DNA of 64,000 nt from Streptomyces sp. NBC_01481 (GCF_026339995.1 NZ_JAPEPT010000007.1:124001-188000), one strand, 5' to 3'. Positions 1-9,709 are shown, counted from the first letter of the stretch. Numbers and translations are program-made. The notes: a model not told the origin generated them from the sequence alone.

Positions 1-867
1 GGCGTACATGAAGAAGCTGACGCCGTTCGCCGTGGCGAAGCCGCGCAGCCGGAACAGGCCGAGGGGAACCATCGGATTGCGGGCACGCCGCTGCCAGGCG
101 ACGAAGCAGGCCACGAGCGCTGCCCCGGCCAGCAGCGAGGAGATCACTTCGGCACTCTCCCAGCCGACCGTGTTCGCGCGCACCAGCCCCCAGGTCAGGC
201 CGAAGAAGCCCGCTCCGGCCAGAGCGAGTCCCAGCAGGTCGAGGCGGGGCCTCGGCCCGAAGCTCTCGGTCAGCCGGCGGAGCGCCAGCGGGACCAGGAC
301 AAGACCGATCGGGACGTTGAGCCAGAAGATCCACTGCCAGTCGAGACCGTTGGTGATGGCTCCGCCGACGACCGGTCCCATGGCGACCGCCGTTCCGGCG
401 ATGCCGCCCCAGAGCCCGATGGCCATCCCGCGCTTCTCCGCCGGGAAGGCCTGGCTGATCAGGGTGAGCGTCAGGGGCATCACGATCGCGGCGGCTCCGC
501 CCTGCACCGCGCGGGCCGCGATCAGTGCTCCGACGGAGGTCGAGAGGGCCGCCCCGGCCGAGGCGACGGCGAAGGCGAAGAGCCCGATGGCGTACATACG
601 CCGCCTGCCGAAGCGGTCGCCGAGCGCGGCCCCGGTCAACAGCAGGCAGGCAAAGCTCAGGTTGTAGGCGTTGACCGTCCATTCGAGGTCGGTGAGTTTC
701 GCGTCCAGGTCGACGCGCAGCACGGGCAGCGCGGTGGCCACGACGAGGGTGTCGAGGGCGACCATGAACAGCCCGAAGGAGGCCAGGACCAAGGTCCATC
801 CCTTGTGGGGGCCGACTGCGGCGGGGACGCGGGGGGTGGTTTCGTACGGCACGTTTTCCTGCGGCAT
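1..867 (-). CDS. MFS drug-efflux transporter (EmrB/QacA-like, DHA2), C-terminus beyond left edge
   Basis: The reverse strand is open for 289 codons from the ATG at 867 to the window edge, so the C-terminal part is missing. The product starts with a short polar tail and then a regular series of hydrophobic segments. Between the second and third segments it carries the MFS loop motif GDRFGRRRMY (about residue 62). The order of segments fits a 12-14 helix proton-driven exporter of the DHA2 group, which acts in the cytoplasmic membrane. It is transcribed away from the DGPF/sigma pair at 1055-2711, leaving a divergent gap of 187 bp. Substrate cannot be read from sequence. Confidence 0.85.
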   Translation of the reverse strand, partial: MPQENVPYETTPRVPAAVGPHKGWTLVLASFGLFMVALDTLVVATALPVLRVDLDAKLTDLEWTVNAYNLSFACLLLTGAALGDRFGRRRMYAIGLFAFAVASAGAALSTSVGALIAARAVQGGAAAIVMPLTLTLISQAFPAEKRGMAIGLWGGIAGTAVAMGPVVGGAITNGLDWQWIFWLNVPIGLVLVPLALRRLTESFGPRPRLDLLGLALAGAGFFGLTWGLVRANTVGWESAEVISSLLAGAALVACFVAWQRRARNPMVPLGLFRLRGFATANGVSFFMYA

Positions 868-1054
868 GGCTTTCCGCTCCTTGCGGATCGTTGTCTCGGA
901 ATCCGTCTCACTCCCTCGACGGGCGGGGAGGGGGCGAATCGACACAGACCGCAGGAAAATTGCTGGGGAGAGGCTGTCGATCCGGGCGGGTGCCGTACGT
1001 CGGCATCATCAGAAGGCCCGAGCGGCGGGCCCACGAGCGAGAAGGGATCGCGCC

Positions 1055-1402
1055 ATGGCGCAGTACCTGATCCTGATCTACCACGACGAGCAGGCCTGGG
1101 CGGATGCCCCGCAGGAAGTGTGGGACCGGACTCTGAAGGAGCACCGCGCCTTCCAGGAGGCCAACGGGGGAGCCATCCTCGGGAGCAACGCCCTGCACCC
1201 GACCGCCACGGCCACCTGCGTCCGCACGGACGACTCGGGTGCCCTGGCCGTCACGGACGGACCGTTCGCCGAGACGAAGGAGGCGCTCGGCGGCTACTAC
1301 CTCGTGGAAGCCGCCGACCTGGACGAGGCCATCGCCGTGGCCAAGCAGTGCCCGATGGCCTTCGGCGGTATCGAGGTACGGCCCGTTCAGATCTTCCACT
1401 GA
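1055..1402 (+). CDS. YCII-related DGPF-domain protein, partner of ECF sigma factor
   Basis: A 115-residue protein that is all one YCII/DGPF domain. The signature TDGPFAETKE lies at about residues 67-76, and the N-terminus begins with the family's typical MAQYLILIYHDE. The ATG at 1055 is preceded by GAGAAGGGA. The gene ends 13 bp before the start of a sigma factor gene of the ECF42 type. ECF42 genes are known to be accompanied by one or more DGPF proteins, which supports both calls. The biochemical role of DGPF proteins is not settled; YCII folds are dimeric alpha/beta barrels. Probably co-transcribed with the sigma gene. Confidence 0.9.
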   Translation: MAQYLILIYHDEQAWADAPQEVWDRTLKEHRAFQEANGGAILGSNALHPTATATCVRTDDSGALAVTDGPFAETKEALGGYYLVEAADLDEAIAVAKQCPMAFGGIEVRPVQIFH

Positions 1403-1415
1403 CGGGAGGCCCCCG

Positions 1416-2711
1416 GTGGCCAGGGACGGCGCGGCCGGCGGGGTCCGCACGGACCCCGCGGTCGCCGCCGCTGTCGCGGACGCGCACCGCCGCGAGTGGG
1501 CCTTCGTGCTCGCCGCGACAGCGCGCCTGACGCACGACCTCGACCTGGCGGAGGAGTGCGTGCAGGACGCGTACGCCAAGGCGCTGACAGTGTGGGGCGA
1601 GCGCGGCATCCCGCGCCGCCCCGGCGCCTGGCTGACCACTACCGCCCGCAACCGGGCACTGGACGTGCTCCGGCGGGACGCGACCCTGCGCAGGTCGCTG
1701 CCCCAGCTCCTGGACCTCTCTGGCGATCCCTTCACGGAACCGGAGGCTCTGGTGGACGGGGACGGGCCGGAGGAGTTCCCCGACGACCGGCTGCGGCTGA
1801 TCTTCACCTGCTGCCACCCCGCGCTCGCCGAAGAGGCGAAGGTCGCCCTCACATTGCGGCTGCTGTGCGGCCTGACGACCGCGGAGGTGGCGCGCGCCTT
1901 TCTGGTCGGCGAGCCCGCGATGGCCGCCCGGATCACCCGGGCGAAGAAGAAGATCGCCGCCGCGCGGATCCCCTACCGGGTGCCGCCCGCCGACGAGCTG
2001 CCCGCCCGTATCGAAGCGGTACTCACCGTGGTGCATCTGCTCTTCACCACCGGGCACACCGCTCCTGCAGGCGCCGACCTCGTCCGCCGCGACCTCGTGG
2101 AACGGGCGCTCGACCTCGCCAGGATGCTGCGCACGCTGCTGCCCGACGACGCGGGCGTCGCCGGACTGCTGGCCCTGATCCTGCTGACCGACGCGCGCCG
2201 CGACACCCGCTCGGGCGACGACGGGCGGCTGCTGCTGCTCGCCGAGCAGGACCGTACGCAATGGGACCGCGCCGCGATCGGGGAAGGGATCGCGCTGGTG
2301 CGCGAGGCCCTGCGCCGCAGACCTCCGGGGCGCTTCGCGCTCATGGCGGCCATCGCCGCGGTCCACGCCGAGGCGCCGAGCTGGGAGGAGACCGACTGGC
2401 GGGAGGTGGTGGCGCTCTACGACCTGCTGGTGCAGATCTGGCCGTCGCCGGTGGTGGCCCTCAACCGGGCCGTGGCGGTGGGCTTCGCGGGCGGCCCGGC
2501 AGCCGGGCTCGCCGCGGTCGACGCGCTGGCCGCCGAGCCCCAGCTGGCGGGGTACGGCTATCTGGCCGCGGCCCGCGCCGACTTCCTGCGCAGGCTCGGC
2601 CGCACCGCGGAGGCGAGATCGGCGTACGAGGAGGCGCTCCTGCTCACGGAGAACGCCGTCGAGAGCGACTTCCTGGCGGGCCGCCTGGAGCAGCTGGGCA
2701 GCGCGGACTGA
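1416..2711 (+). CDS. ECF RNA polymerase sigma factor with long C-terminal extension (ECF42-type)
   Basis: A 431-residue protein. Residues about 20-90 form sigma region 2 and about 125-180 region 4 with its helix-turn-helix. The remaining ~250 residues are the alpha-helical TPR-like extension (DUF6596) that defines the ECF42 group. The GTG at 1416 is chosen because GGGAGG (1404-1409) sits 6 bases upstream and translation from here starts just before region 2. No anti-sigma factor gene is adjacent; in this group the C-terminal extension and the DGPF partner are thought to replace it. It presumably directs RNA polymerase to its own operon. Tail sequence and partner agree, so confidence is high. 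Confidence 0.9.
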   Translation: MARDGAAGGVRTDPAVAAAVADAHRREWAFVLAATARLTHDLDLAEECVQDAYAKALTVWGERGIPRRPGAWLTTTARNRALDVLRRDATLRRSLPQLLDLSGDPFTEPEALVDGDGPEEFPDDRLRLIFTCCHPALAEEAKVALTLRLLCGLTTAEVARAFLVGEPAMAARITRAKKKIAAARIPYRVPPADELPARIEAVLTVVHLLFTTGHTAPAGADLVRRDLVERALDLARMLRTLLPDDAGVAGLLALILLTDARRDTRSGDDGRLLLLAEQDRTQWDRAAIGEGIALVREALRRRPPGRFALMAAIAAVHAEAPSWEETDWREVVALYDLLVQIWPSPVVALNRAVAVGFAGGPAAGLAAVDALAAEPQLAGYGYLAAARADFLRRLGRTAEARSAYEEALLLTENAVESDFLAGRLEQLGSAD

Positions 2712-2879
2712 TACGGAGCGGTCCGAACCTGAGCCCACTGAACCCGTGCGACGGCCTATCGTTTAAGCACATCCGGTCAGCGCATCCGCTCGGCACCACA
2801 GCTCAGCACCACAGCTCAGCGATCTGCTCAGCCGCAGCCTCAGCCTCATCCGCCTCCGTCTCGAAGGACCCAGACTCAG

Positions 2880-3464
2880 ATGACCCGCGTGATCGCCGGC
2901 GCGGCCGGCGGGCGCCGTATCGCCGTCCCGCCCGGCACCGGCACCCGCCCCACATCCGACCGCGCTCGCGAGGGGCTCTTCTCCAGCTGGGAGTCCCTCC
3001 TCGGCACCCTGGGCGGCATCCGTGTCGCCGACCTGTACGCGGGCTCCGGCGCCGTCGGCCTGGAGGCACTGTCCCGGGGCGCGTCCCACGCCCTCCTCGT
3101 CGAGGCGGACAACCGCGCCGCCCGCATCGTCCGGGAGAACGTCCGGGCGCTCGGACTGCCCGGTGCCGAGGTCCGTACCGGCAAAGCGGAACAGATCGTG
3201 ACAGGCCCGGCGCCCGAGCTCCCGTACGACGTCGTCTTCCTCGACCCTCCGTACGCCGTCACCGATGACGATCTTCGGGAGATTCTGCTCACACTCCGTC
3301 GCCAGGGCTGGCTCGCGGACGATGCTCTCGCCACCGTGGAGCGCAGCACCAGAGGCGGCGAATTCGTCTGGCCGCAGGGCTTTGAGCCACTGCGGGCCCG
3401 TCGCTACGGCGAGGGCACGCTTTGGTACGGTCGCGCCGCCTCTACGTGCGAAGACGCACGATGA
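2880..3464 (+). CDS. rsmD: 16S rRNA (guanine(966)-N(2))-methyltransferase RsmD
   Basis: A 194-residue class I SAM-dependent methyltransferase that modifies G966 of 16S rRNA in the 30S subunit. The SAM-binding motif I reads [11 protein letters not shown] (about 50-60), an acidic residue closing strand 2 is in LLVEADN (about 72-78), and the catalytic motif IV is DPPY (122-125). Length is normal for the family. The ATG at 2880 gives the family's usual N-terminus [14 protein letters not shown]. The gene abuts coaD, an arrangement conserved widely in bacteria, so the two are probably one operon. Confidence 0.95.
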   Translation: MTRVIAGAAGGRRIAVPPGTGTRPTSDRAREGLFSSWESLLGTLGGIRVADLYAGSGAVGLEALSRGASHALLVEADNRAARIVRENVRALGLPGAEVRTGKAEQIVTGPAPELPYDVVFLDPPYAVTDDDLREILLTLRRQGWLADDALATVERSTRGGEFVWPQGFEPLRARRYGEGTLWYGRAASTCEDAR

Positions 3465-3490
3465 CCGGTTCGGAGAGCGAGGGACTTCAG

Positions 3491-3970
3491 TTGCGCCGCG
3501 CAGTCTGTCCGGGGTCATTCGACCCCATCACCAATGGGCACCTCGACATCATTGCCCGCGCCTCCAAGCTGTACGACGTCGTACATGTCGCGGTGATGAT
3601 CAACCAGTCCAAGCAGGGACTGTTCACGGTCGAAGAGCGGATGGAGATGATCCGCCAGGTCACCAGCGAGTACGGGAACGTCGTCGTGGAGTCCCACCAC
3701 GGCCTCCTCGTCGACTTCTGCAAGGAGCGCGACATTCCGGCCATCGTCAAGGGTCTGCGCGCGGTCAGCGACTTCGACTACGAGCTGCAGATGGCCCAGA
3801 TGAACAACGGGCTCACGGGTGTCGAGACCCTCTTCGTCCCGACCAACCCCACCTACAGCTTCCTGTCCTCCAGCCTCGTCAAGGAGGTCGCCGCCTGGGG
3901 CGGCGACGTCTCTCACCTGCTGCCTCCGGTTGTTCACGAGGCCCTGACCCGGCGCCTCGCCCCGAAGTGA
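3491..3970 (+). CDS. coaD: Phosphopantetheine adenylyltransferase
   Basis: Catalyses transfer of AMP from ATP to 4'-phosphopantetheine, the fourth step of coenzyme A synthesis. The nucleotidyltransferase signature [12 protein letters not shown] begins at residue 6, with the TxGH phosphate-binding motif in TNGH; the C-terminal SSSLVKEV motif is also present. The TTG at 3491 gives 159 residues, the usual family length, and is preceded by GAGGGA (3479-3484) at good spacing. An ATG at 3461 overlaps the rsmD stop (ATGA) and would add 10 residues without homology; translation could be coupled there. Follows rsmD directly. Confidence 0.93.
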   Translation: MRRAVCPGSFDPITNGHLDIIARASKLYDVVHVAVMINQSKQGLFTVEERMEMIRQVTSEYGNVVVESHHGLLVDFCKERDIPAIVKGLRAVSDFDYELQMAQMNNGLTGVETLFVPTNPTYSFLSSSLVKEVAAWGGDVSHLLPPVVHEALTRRLAPK

Positions 3971-4068
3971 CGAACTGACAGTCCGTCACCCGGTGTCGGG
4001 CGGGCGCCGACTGCCCGTACAGTCGTCCCGTCCGTCTCCCATCAGTTCTAGAGAGTGGCGAACCCACG

Positions 4069-5121
4069 GTGGACGTCCAGAAGAAGCTCGACGAGATCGT
4101 CGAGGCGGTCGGCAACGCCCGGTCCATGCCCATGTCGGCCTCCTGCGTGGTCAACCGCGCCGAGCTGCTCGCCATGCTCGAAGAGGTCCGTCAGGCCCTG
4201 CCGGGCTCCCTGGCCCAGGCCCAGGAGCTGATCGGCGGCCGTGAGCAGATGGTCGAGCAGGCCCGCCAGGAGGCCGAGCGGATCATCGAGACCGCCCACG
4301 CCGAGCGCGGCTCGCTGGTCTCGGACACCCACGTCGCCCGCCAGTCCCAGGAGGAGGCCGACCGCATCCTCGCGGAGGCCCGCCGGGAGGCCGAGGAGAT
4401 CCGTGCCGAGGCCGACGACTACGTCGACTCCAAGCTCGCCAACTTCGAGGTCGTCCTCACCAAGACCATCGGCTCGGTCGACCGCGGCCGCGAGAAGCTG
4501 CTGGGCCGTGGCCCCGGCCTGGACGAGCAGGGCTTCGCCGACGAGGACGCCCCTGAGTACAGCGCTGACCCGCAGACCCTGATCCAGCGGGCCGACGCCT
4601 ACGTGGACACCAAGCTGGGCGCCTTCGAGGCCGTGCTCTCCAAGACTCTCGACGCCGTCGGCCGCGGCCGCCAGAAGCTGCACGGCCGGACCACCAGCGA
4701 CGCCCTCGGCGAGCACATGGCCGCCCAGGACGCGGCGGGCACCCAGCAGCACGCCAGCGACGCCGACTATCTGGCCGGGCTCGCCGAGCTGCCCGAGCCG
4801 CAGCCGCAGGCTCAGCCCCAGCACCAGTACCAGCCGGTGGCCGAACAGCAGCCCCAGATCCCGGCCCAGCAGGATCCGTATACCTACCAGCCGCAGGAGG
4901 CGTACGCCGGCTATCAGGCCGACCCGTACGCCGCGTACCAGCAGCAGGGCTACGACCAGCAGCAGTACGCCCAGCAGGACCCGTACGCCTACCAGCAGCA
5001 GGCCCAGCACCAGCCGCAGCAGCAGGTCCGGCAGCAGGGCGCCGCCCTTGACGAGACCAGCCTGTTCGACACCAGCATGATCGACCTGGAGCAGCTGCGC
5101 CGGTACGAGCAGGGGCGCTGA
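4069..5121 (+). CDS. Coiled-coil protein with duplicated segment and Q/Y-rich tail (DivIVA/ATP synthase subunit b-like annotation)
   Basis: A 350-residue protein conserved at this place in streptomycetes but without a certain function. Residues about 45-130 are a charged E/A/R-rich coiled coil. A segment is repeated: YVDSKLANFEVVLTKTI near 122 and YVDTKLGAFEAVLSKTL near 178, each followed by a GR(G)REKL/RQKL helix. From about 240 to the end it is low complexity, rich in Q, P and Y, ending in a short helix. Automatic pipelines call it ATP synthase subunit b or DivIVA-like from the coiled coil alone; neither is established. The GTG at 4069 has only a weak GAGAG upstream. It stands between coaD and DUF177. 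Confidence 0.8.
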   Translation: MDVQKKLDEIVEAVGNARSMPMSASCVVNRAELLAMLEEVRQALPGSLAQAQELIGGREQMVEQARQEAERIIETAHAERGSLVSDTHVARQSQEEADRILAEARREAEEIRAEADDYVDSKLANFEVVLTKTIGSVDRGREKLLGRGPGLDEQGFADEDAPEYSADPQTLIQRADAYVDTKLGAFEAVLSKTLDAVGRGRQKLHGRTTSDALGEHMAAQDAAGTQQHASDADYLAGLAELPEPQPQAQPQHQYQPVAEQQPQIPAQQDPYTYQPQEAYAGYQADPYAAYQQQGYDQQQYAQQDPYAYQQQAQHQPQQQVRQQGAALDETSLFDTSMIDLEQLRRYEQGR

Positions 5122-5303
5122 ACGGCTGCCGGGAGGCGCGGATTGGGTCTACGGCGGCCCGTCCAGTATCCTGGCTCTTCGGTCGCGCGTAGCTCCGCGA
5201 TCACGGCTGCCCGCTTCGCACCGAGAAGCCCGGGACGGCCCTTCCTCACGATCCGAAAGCAGGAAAAACCCTGAGCACGCGCCTCGACCACCGCAACCCC
5301 CTC

Positions 5304-5909
5304 GTGTTCGACACACACGAGCTGGGGCGGCGTCCTGGTGCCCTCCAGCGGCTGACCCGCTCGGTCGATGCCCCCAAGGACTTCGGTATCGCAGGGGTCA
5401 TCGGTGTGCCGGAAGGCGCACCCGTGAAGCTCGACCTCCGTCTGGAGTCGGTCATGGAAGGTGTGCTTGTCACAGGCACCGCCCGTGCATCGGCCGAAGG
5501 GGAGTGCGTAAGGTGTCTGGAGCCGCTGAGCCAAGAGGTCGCGGCGGACTTCCAGGAGATGTTTTCGTACCCCGACGCCGATGACCGGGGCCGCAGTCGC
5601 ACTGCGGAGCCGGTCGACGACGCCGAGGACGAGGACGTGCTCTTTCTCGAGGACGGCATGTTCGACCTCGAGCCCGTGCTGCGTGATGCGGTGGTGCTCG
5701 CACTGCCGATGCAGCCGGTGTGCCGGGAGACCTGTGCCGGTCTGTGTCCCGAATGCGGGATCAGGCTGGATGAGAACCCGGACCACCACCATGACGCCGT
5801 CGACATTCGTTGGGCGGCACTGCAGGGACTCGCCGAGACCATTCAGGACGGCGAGAAGGACAACATGGGCGGCGCCGAAGCGGGCGTCGACGAGAAGCAG
5901 GAGAAGTAG
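5304..5909 (+). CDS. DUF177 (YceD) family protein, rpmF-linked
   Basis: A YceD/DUF177 protein of about 200 residues. The family is genetically linked to ribosomal protein L32 and 23S rRNA biogenesis in bacteria and plastids. It has the family's CVRCLEPL motif (about residue 68), an acidic central region and a CxxxC...CPECG cysteine group near the end of the domain. The GTG at 5304 is the first standard start. The reading frame and recognisable homology (a segment reading [17 protein letters not shown]) continue upstream to a CTG at 5271, which has AGGA (5261-5264) placed correctly, so the true start may be CTG. It ends 2 bp before rpmF. Confidence 0.88.
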   Translation: MFDTHELGRRPGALQRLTRSVDAPKDFGIAGVIGVPEGAPVKLDLRLESVMEGVLVTGTARASAEGECVRCLEPLSQEVAADFQEMFSYPDADDRGRSRTAEPVDDAEDEDVLFLEDGMFDLEPVLRDAVVLALPMQPVCRETCAGLCPECGIRLDENPDHHHDAVDIRWAALQGLAETIQDGEKDNMGGAEAGVDEKQEK

Positions 5910-5911
5910 CC

Positions 5912-6085
5912 GTGGCTGTTCCGAAGCGGAAGATGTCGCGCAGCAACACGCGCCACCGCCGGTCGCAGTGGAAGGCTGCGGTCCCCACCCTGGTTTCGTG
6001 TGAGCGTTGCCAGGAGCCGAAGCAGCAGCACATCGCGTGCCCGAGCTGCGGCACCTACAACAAGCGCCAGGTCCTCGAGGTCTGA
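5912..6085 (+). CDS. rpmF: 50S ribosomal protein L32 (zinc-binding form)
   Basis: A 57-residue L32. It begins [20 protein letters not shown] and has two CxxC pairs (CERC and CPSC), so it is the zinc-ribbon C+ form. Streptomycetes often have zinc-free paralogues under Zur control elsewhere; this one is the housekeeping copy. The GTG start lies 2 bp after the DUF177 stop, so the pair is almost surely translated from one message, and rnc follows after 19 bp. Confidence 0.97.
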   Translation: MAVPKRKMSRSNTRHRRSQWKAAVPTLVSCERCQEPKQQHIACPSCGTYNKRQVLEV

Positions 6086-6104
6086 GCGGCTGGTGAGAGG
6101 CCCG

Positions 6105-6998
6105 ATGTCTGAGCTGTCCAATGCCAAGAAGCAGGCGGACAACGTCAACGCAGCCTCGTCCCACACGCTTCTGGAAGGGCGGCTCGGGTATCACCTCGAG
6201 TCCGCCCTTCTGGTGCGTGCGCTGACCCACCGTTCGTACGCGTACGAGAACGGCGGTCTGCCCACCAACGAGCGTCTCGAATTCCTCGGGGATTCGGTGC
6301 TCGGCCTGGTGGTCACGGACACGCTGTACCGCACCCACCCCGACCTGCCCGAAGGCCAGCTGGCCAAACTGCGGGCCGCGGTGGTCAATTCTCGTGCGCT
6401 GGCGGAGGTCGGCCGCGGCCTCGAACTCGGCCTCTTCATCCGGCTCGGCCGGGGCGAAGAGGGCACGGGAGGCCGGGACAAGGCGTCCATCCTCGCCGAC
6501 ACCCTTGAAGCGGTGATCGGTGCGGTCTATCTCGACCAGGGCCTCGAAGCGGCCTCGGAGCTGGTGCACCGGCTCTTCGACCCGCTGATCGAGAAGTCCT
6601 CGAACCTGGGCGCGGGCCTGGACTGGAAGACCAGTCTCCAGGAGCTCACCGCCGCCGAGGGGCTCGGAGTTCCGGAGTATCTCGTCACCGAGACCGGCCC
6701 GGACCACGAGAAGACCTTCACTGCTGCCGCCCGCGTCGGTGGTGTCTCGTACGGCACCGGCACCGGCCGCAGCAAGAAGGAAGCGGAGCAGCAGGCGGCG
6801 GAGTCCGCATGGCGGGAGATCCGTGCCGCCGCGGACGAGCGCGCGGCTGCGGCGAAGGCCGAAGCGGAGGCCGGGGCCAAGGCCCGGGCCGAGGCGGAGG
6901 CTCTGGCCGACGCGGAAGCCGAAGCGACCGCTGCTGATGACGAAGGGGCCGCCGACGCCCCTTCGGCCTCGGAATCCGGGGACCGGGCCTCGGCCTGA
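6105..6998 (+). CDS. rnc: Ribonuclease III
   Basis: A 297-residue RNase III that cleaves double-stranded RNA, including rRNA precursors. The catalytic signature [12 protein letters not shown] is at 56-67, with the second acidic cluster ([13 protein letters not shown]) near 140. A double-stranded RNA-binding domain lies at about 175-245. After it comes a ~50-residue A/E/D-rich tail that is extra compared with E. coli. In S. coelicolor the gene is also absB, a global regulator of antibiotic synthesis. The ATG at 6105 follows GAGAGG; a GTG at 6093 is possible. Operon with rpmF and mutM. Confidence 0.96.
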   Translation: MSELSNAKKQADNVNAASSHTLLEGRLGYHLESALLVRALTHRSYAYENGGLPTNERLEFLGDSVLGLVVTDTLYRTHPDLPEGQLAKLRAAVVNSRALAEVGRGLELGLFIRLGRGEEGTGGRDKASILADTLEAVIGAVYLDQGLEAASELVHRLFDPLIEKSSNLGAGLDWKTSLQELTAAEGLGVPEYLVTETGPDHEKTFTAAARVGGVSYGTGTGRSKKEAEQQAAESAWREIRAAADERAAAAKAEAEAGAKARAEAEALADAEAEATAADDEGAADAPSASESGDRASA

Positions 6999-7123
6999 GT
7001 CCGCGTTTCCGCTTTCCCCCGCGGGGCCCCTCGCTCTTCAGGAGCGCAGGGGCTTCGCGGTTTTCCGCCTCAGGCGCGGAGGTACGCTGCGGGCGTCACG
7101 CTGAGATTGCCCGAAGGAGCCCC

Positions 7124-7993
7124 GTGCCCGAGTTGCCCGAGGTCGAAGTCGTACGTCGCGGACTCCAGCGCTGGGTCAGCGGGCGGACGATCGCCGAGGT
7201 GGAGGTGCTGCACCCGCGCGCGGTCCGCCGCCATCCGGCCGGCGCCGGGGACTTCGCGGCCCGGCTCAAGGGCCACAGCGTCGGGATCGCCCGCCGCCGC
7301 GGCAAGTACCTCTGGCTGCCGCTTGCGGACACGGACACCTCGATCCTCGGCCATCTCGGCATGAGCGGCCAGCTGCTCGTGCAGCCCGAGGACGCTGCCG
7401 ACGAGAAGCATCTGCGGATCCGGATCCGCTTCGACGACCGGCTCGGCACCGAGCTGCGCTTCGTCGACCAGCGCACCTTCGGCGGTCTGTCACTGCACGA
7501 CAACACTCCTGAGGGGCTCCCGGACGCGATCGCCCATATCGCCCGCGATCCGCTGGACCCGGCCTTCGACGACGCGGCCTTCCATGTCGCGCTGCGGCTG
7601 CGCCGTACGACGGTGAAGCGCGCGCTGCTCGACCAGTCGCTGATCAGCGGCGTCGGGAACATCTACGCGGACGAGGCACTGTGGCGCGCCCGGCTCCACT
7701 TCGAGCGCCCCACCGCGACCCTGACGCGCCCCCGCTCGGCCGAACTGCTCAGTCATGTACGGGACGTGATGAACGCGGCCCTGGCCGTCGGCGGCACCAG
7801 CTTCGACAGCCTCTATGTGAACGTGAACGGCGAATCGGGCTATTTCGACCGGTCGTTGGATGCGTACGGCCGCGAGGACGAGCCCTGCCGACGCTGCGGC
7901 ACACCCATGCGCCGCCGTCCCTGGATGAACCGTTCCAGCTACTTCTGCCCCCGCTGTCAGCGGGCACCGAGACCTTCGCGCACCTCGTCGTAG
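7124..7993 (+). CDS. mutM: Formamidopyrimidine-DNA glycosylase (Fpg)
   Basis: A bifunctional DNA glycosylase/AP lyase that removes 8-oxoguanine. The N-terminus [14 protein letters not shown] supplies the catalytic proline and the active-site glutamate. The middle carries the H2TH domain ([17 protein letters not shown]). The C-terminus is the zinc finger of the form CRRCG...CPRC. Length (289) is normal. The 3' end overlaps the oppositely oriented HxlR gene by 37 bp. Position downstream of rnc is conserved in actinobacteria. Confidence 0.96.
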   Translation: MPELPEVEVVRRGLQRWVSGRTIAEVEVLHPRAVRRHPAGAGDFAARLKGHSVGIARRRGKYLWLPLADTDTSILGHLGMSGQLLVQPEDAADEKHLRIRIRFDDRLGTELRFVDQRTFGGLSLHDNTPEGLPDAIAHIARDPLDPAFDDAAFHVALRLRRTTVKRALLDQSLISGVGNIYADEALWRARLHFERPTATLTRPRSAELLSHVRDVMNAALAVGGTSFDSLYVNVNGESGYFDRSLDAYGREDEPCRRCGTPMRRRPWMNRSSYFCPRCQRAPRPSRTSS

Positions 7994-8346
7994 CGCTCGC
8001 GCGCGGCGAGCACCTCGGGCATCCGGCCCTCGACCAGGTGGATCAGCCCGAGCAGTCGCTCGGCGACGGAGCGTCCCAGCGCGGTGAGTTCATAGTCCAC
8101 ACGCGGGGGATTGGTGGTCTGTGCCTCCCGGTGGACCAGGCCGTCGCGCTCCAGCGCGTGCAGCGTCTGGGAGAGCATCTTCTCGCTCACACCGTCGACG
8201 CGCCGGCGCAGTTCGTTGAAGCGGAGGGACCCTTCGTACAGGGCCCCGATCGTCAGGCTGCCCCAGCGGCCCGTCACGTGCTCGAGCGTGCCGCGTGAGG
8301 GGCACTGCTTGGAGAAAACGTCGAAGGGGTGGCCGTCGTCGTCCAT
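7957..8346 (-). CDS. HxlR-family winged-helix transcriptional regulator
   Basis: A protein of 129 residues made of one HxlR/MarR-like winged helix domain. The family's conserved N-terminal cysteine is in [17 protein letters not shown], followed by the recognition helix region [21 protein letters not shown] and a wing. Members often sense oxidants or aldehydes through that cysteine and repress a divergent gene. No obvious target is next to it: upstream lies the CAP-domain gene pointing the same way. The ATG at 8346 is preferred; a GTG three codons earlier (8355) is possible. Tail-to-tail overlap with mutM. Confidence 0.88.
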   Translation of the reverse strand: MDDDGHPFDVFSKQCPSRGTLEHVTGRWGSLTIGALYEGSLRFNELRRRVDGVSEKMLSQTLHALERDGLVHREAQTTNPPRVDYELTALGRSVAERLLGLIHLVEGRMPEVLAARERYDEVREGLGAR

Positions 8347-8398
8347 GACGGCCACCCTACTCCGGTGTACTAACTATTCGTAAGCGTTGCAGGAGCGG

Positions 8399-9277
8399 CT
8401 AGAAGCCGAAGTCCTGGGTCCACCAGGGGCCGCCGTCGCCCATGACCACACCGATGCCCAGCGTCTTGTAGTCACAGTTGAGGATGTTGGCGCGGTGACC
8501 GTCGCTGTTCATCCAGGAGTTCATCACCGCGGCGGCGTCGGCCTGCCCGCGGGCTATGTTCTCGCCGCCCAGTCCCTTGACGCCCGCCTGGTCGGCGCGG
8601 TCCCAGGGAGTGTCCCCGTCGGGGTCGGTGTGGTCGAAGAAGCCGCGCGCGGCCATGTCGGCGCTGAAGTCACTGGCGAGATCCCCAAGACCGGCATCGG
8701 GGCGCACCGGGCTGCAGCCCACCTTCGCGCGCTCCTTGTTGACCAGGGTGAGCACCTCGGCCTCGGCGGCCGCCGCGCCCGAGACGGGGGGCTTGGCCCG
8801 CTCGGACGAACGGTCGGAGGCGCGGGTCTCGGTACGGGTCGGGGCCGTCGTCTTCTTCTCCGCCTGCGGGGCCTTCGTCTGCTTCGACGGCGTCGCCGAC
8901 GGCTTGGTCGGCGTGGGGGAGGGGGTCTTCGACGGTGCCTGCGGGCGCGGCGCGGTGGGGCTCGCGGGTGCCGAGGTCCCCTTCGTCGGCTCGGCGCTCG
9001 CGTCGCCCTGGGTCTGCAGCTGGGCGGAGCCCTCGCTGCGTATCTGCCCGCTCGGCTCGCTGCCGCCGCTGACGTCGAACTTGTCGCCGCCCGGCAGCAG
9101 GCCGGACGCGACGGCGACAGCGCCTACGGCCATGGCCGCGGAGGCGCCGAGCAGCCCGGTGCGCACGGGCATGCCCGACCGCTTCTTCCGGCGTGCACCA
9201 CCCCGGTGCCGGCCTGCGGCTCCGTCCGCATGGTCGTGCGCGGCGGGTGCGTCGGCGGAGCGTCGATGGCGTCCCAT
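8399..9277 (-). CDS. Exported CAP-domain (SCP/PR1-like) protein
   Basis: A 292-residue protein. It begins MGRHRR with a basic stretch, followed by one hydrophobic segment (about 45-65) that is a signal peptide or membrane anchor. Next is a long S/T/P/K/A-rich linker (about 75-165). The C-terminal ~125 residues form a CAP domain, with [23 protein letters not shown] and the final WWTQDFGF typical of the family. Function of bacterial CAP proteins is mostly unknown. The ATG at 9277 is preceded by AGGAAGG; an earlier in-frame start at 9325 lacks support. Confidence 0.9.
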   Translation of the reverse strand: MGRHRRSADAPAAHDHADGAAGRHRGGARRKKRSGMPVRTGLLGASAAMAVGAVAVASGLLPGGDKFDVSGGSEPSGQIRSEGSAQLQTQGDASAEPTKGTSAPASPTAPRPQAPSKTPSPTPTKPSATPSKQTKAPQAEKKTTAPTRTETRASDRSSERAKPPVSGAAAAEAEVLTLVNKERAKVGCSPVRPDAGLGDLASDFSADMAARGFFDHTDPDGDTPWDRADQAGVKGLGGENIARGQADAAAVMNSWMNSDGHRANILNCDYKTLGIGVVMGDGGPWWTQDFGF

Positions 9278-9427
9278 CTGCTGTGCCTTCCTGATGCTCG
9301 ACGAAGCTCGACGGTCAAACGTCAAACTGACTCACCCATATGGGTGAAGCTCATTTCGACGGGACTGTACGCCATGACGCGTGGGGGTGAAGTGCTCTGT
9401 GTGCAATTGGCCCGTTACCTTGCACGC

Positions 9428-9709
9428 ATGAACGATGACGCACGGCTCACCGCCTGGGTACGCGGCCGGGTACAGGGAGTGGGCTTCCGCTGGTTCACCA
9501 GGGCGAACGCTCTTCAGATCGGGAGCCTCACGGGATTCGCCGTCAATCTCGACGACGGCAGAGTGCAGGTTGTGGCAGAGGGGCCACGTGAGAATTGCCA
9601 CCGACTGCTGGAGTGGCTGCGCTCGGACGACACACCCGGGCGGGTCGAAGGTGTCACCGAGATCTGGGACACCCCGCGCGGCGGCTACGAAGGCTTCGCG
9701 ATCCGCTGA
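9428..9709 (+). CDS. Acylphosphatase
   Basis: A 93-residue enzyme that hydrolyses acylphosphates. The active-site loop [12 protein letters not shown] contains the catalytic arginine, and the catalytic asparagine lies in [13 protein letters not shown]. The length is that of a complete single-domain acylphosphatase. The ATG at 9428 gives the family start. It stands alone on this strand between the divergent CAP-domain gene and a small coiled-coil gene, in the position usual for streptomycetes upstream of smc. Confidence 0.95.
   Translation: MNDDARLTAWVRGRVQGVGFRWFTRANALQIGSLTGFAVNLDDGRVQVVAEGPRENCHRLLEWLRSDDTPGRVEGVTEIWDTPRGGYEGFAIR

Noticed and set aside
8-1034. Forward frames over the left edge (219 and 243 codons)
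   Set aside because: They are antisense to the MFS transporter; the reverse strand shows transmembrane rhythm and the MFS loop motif.
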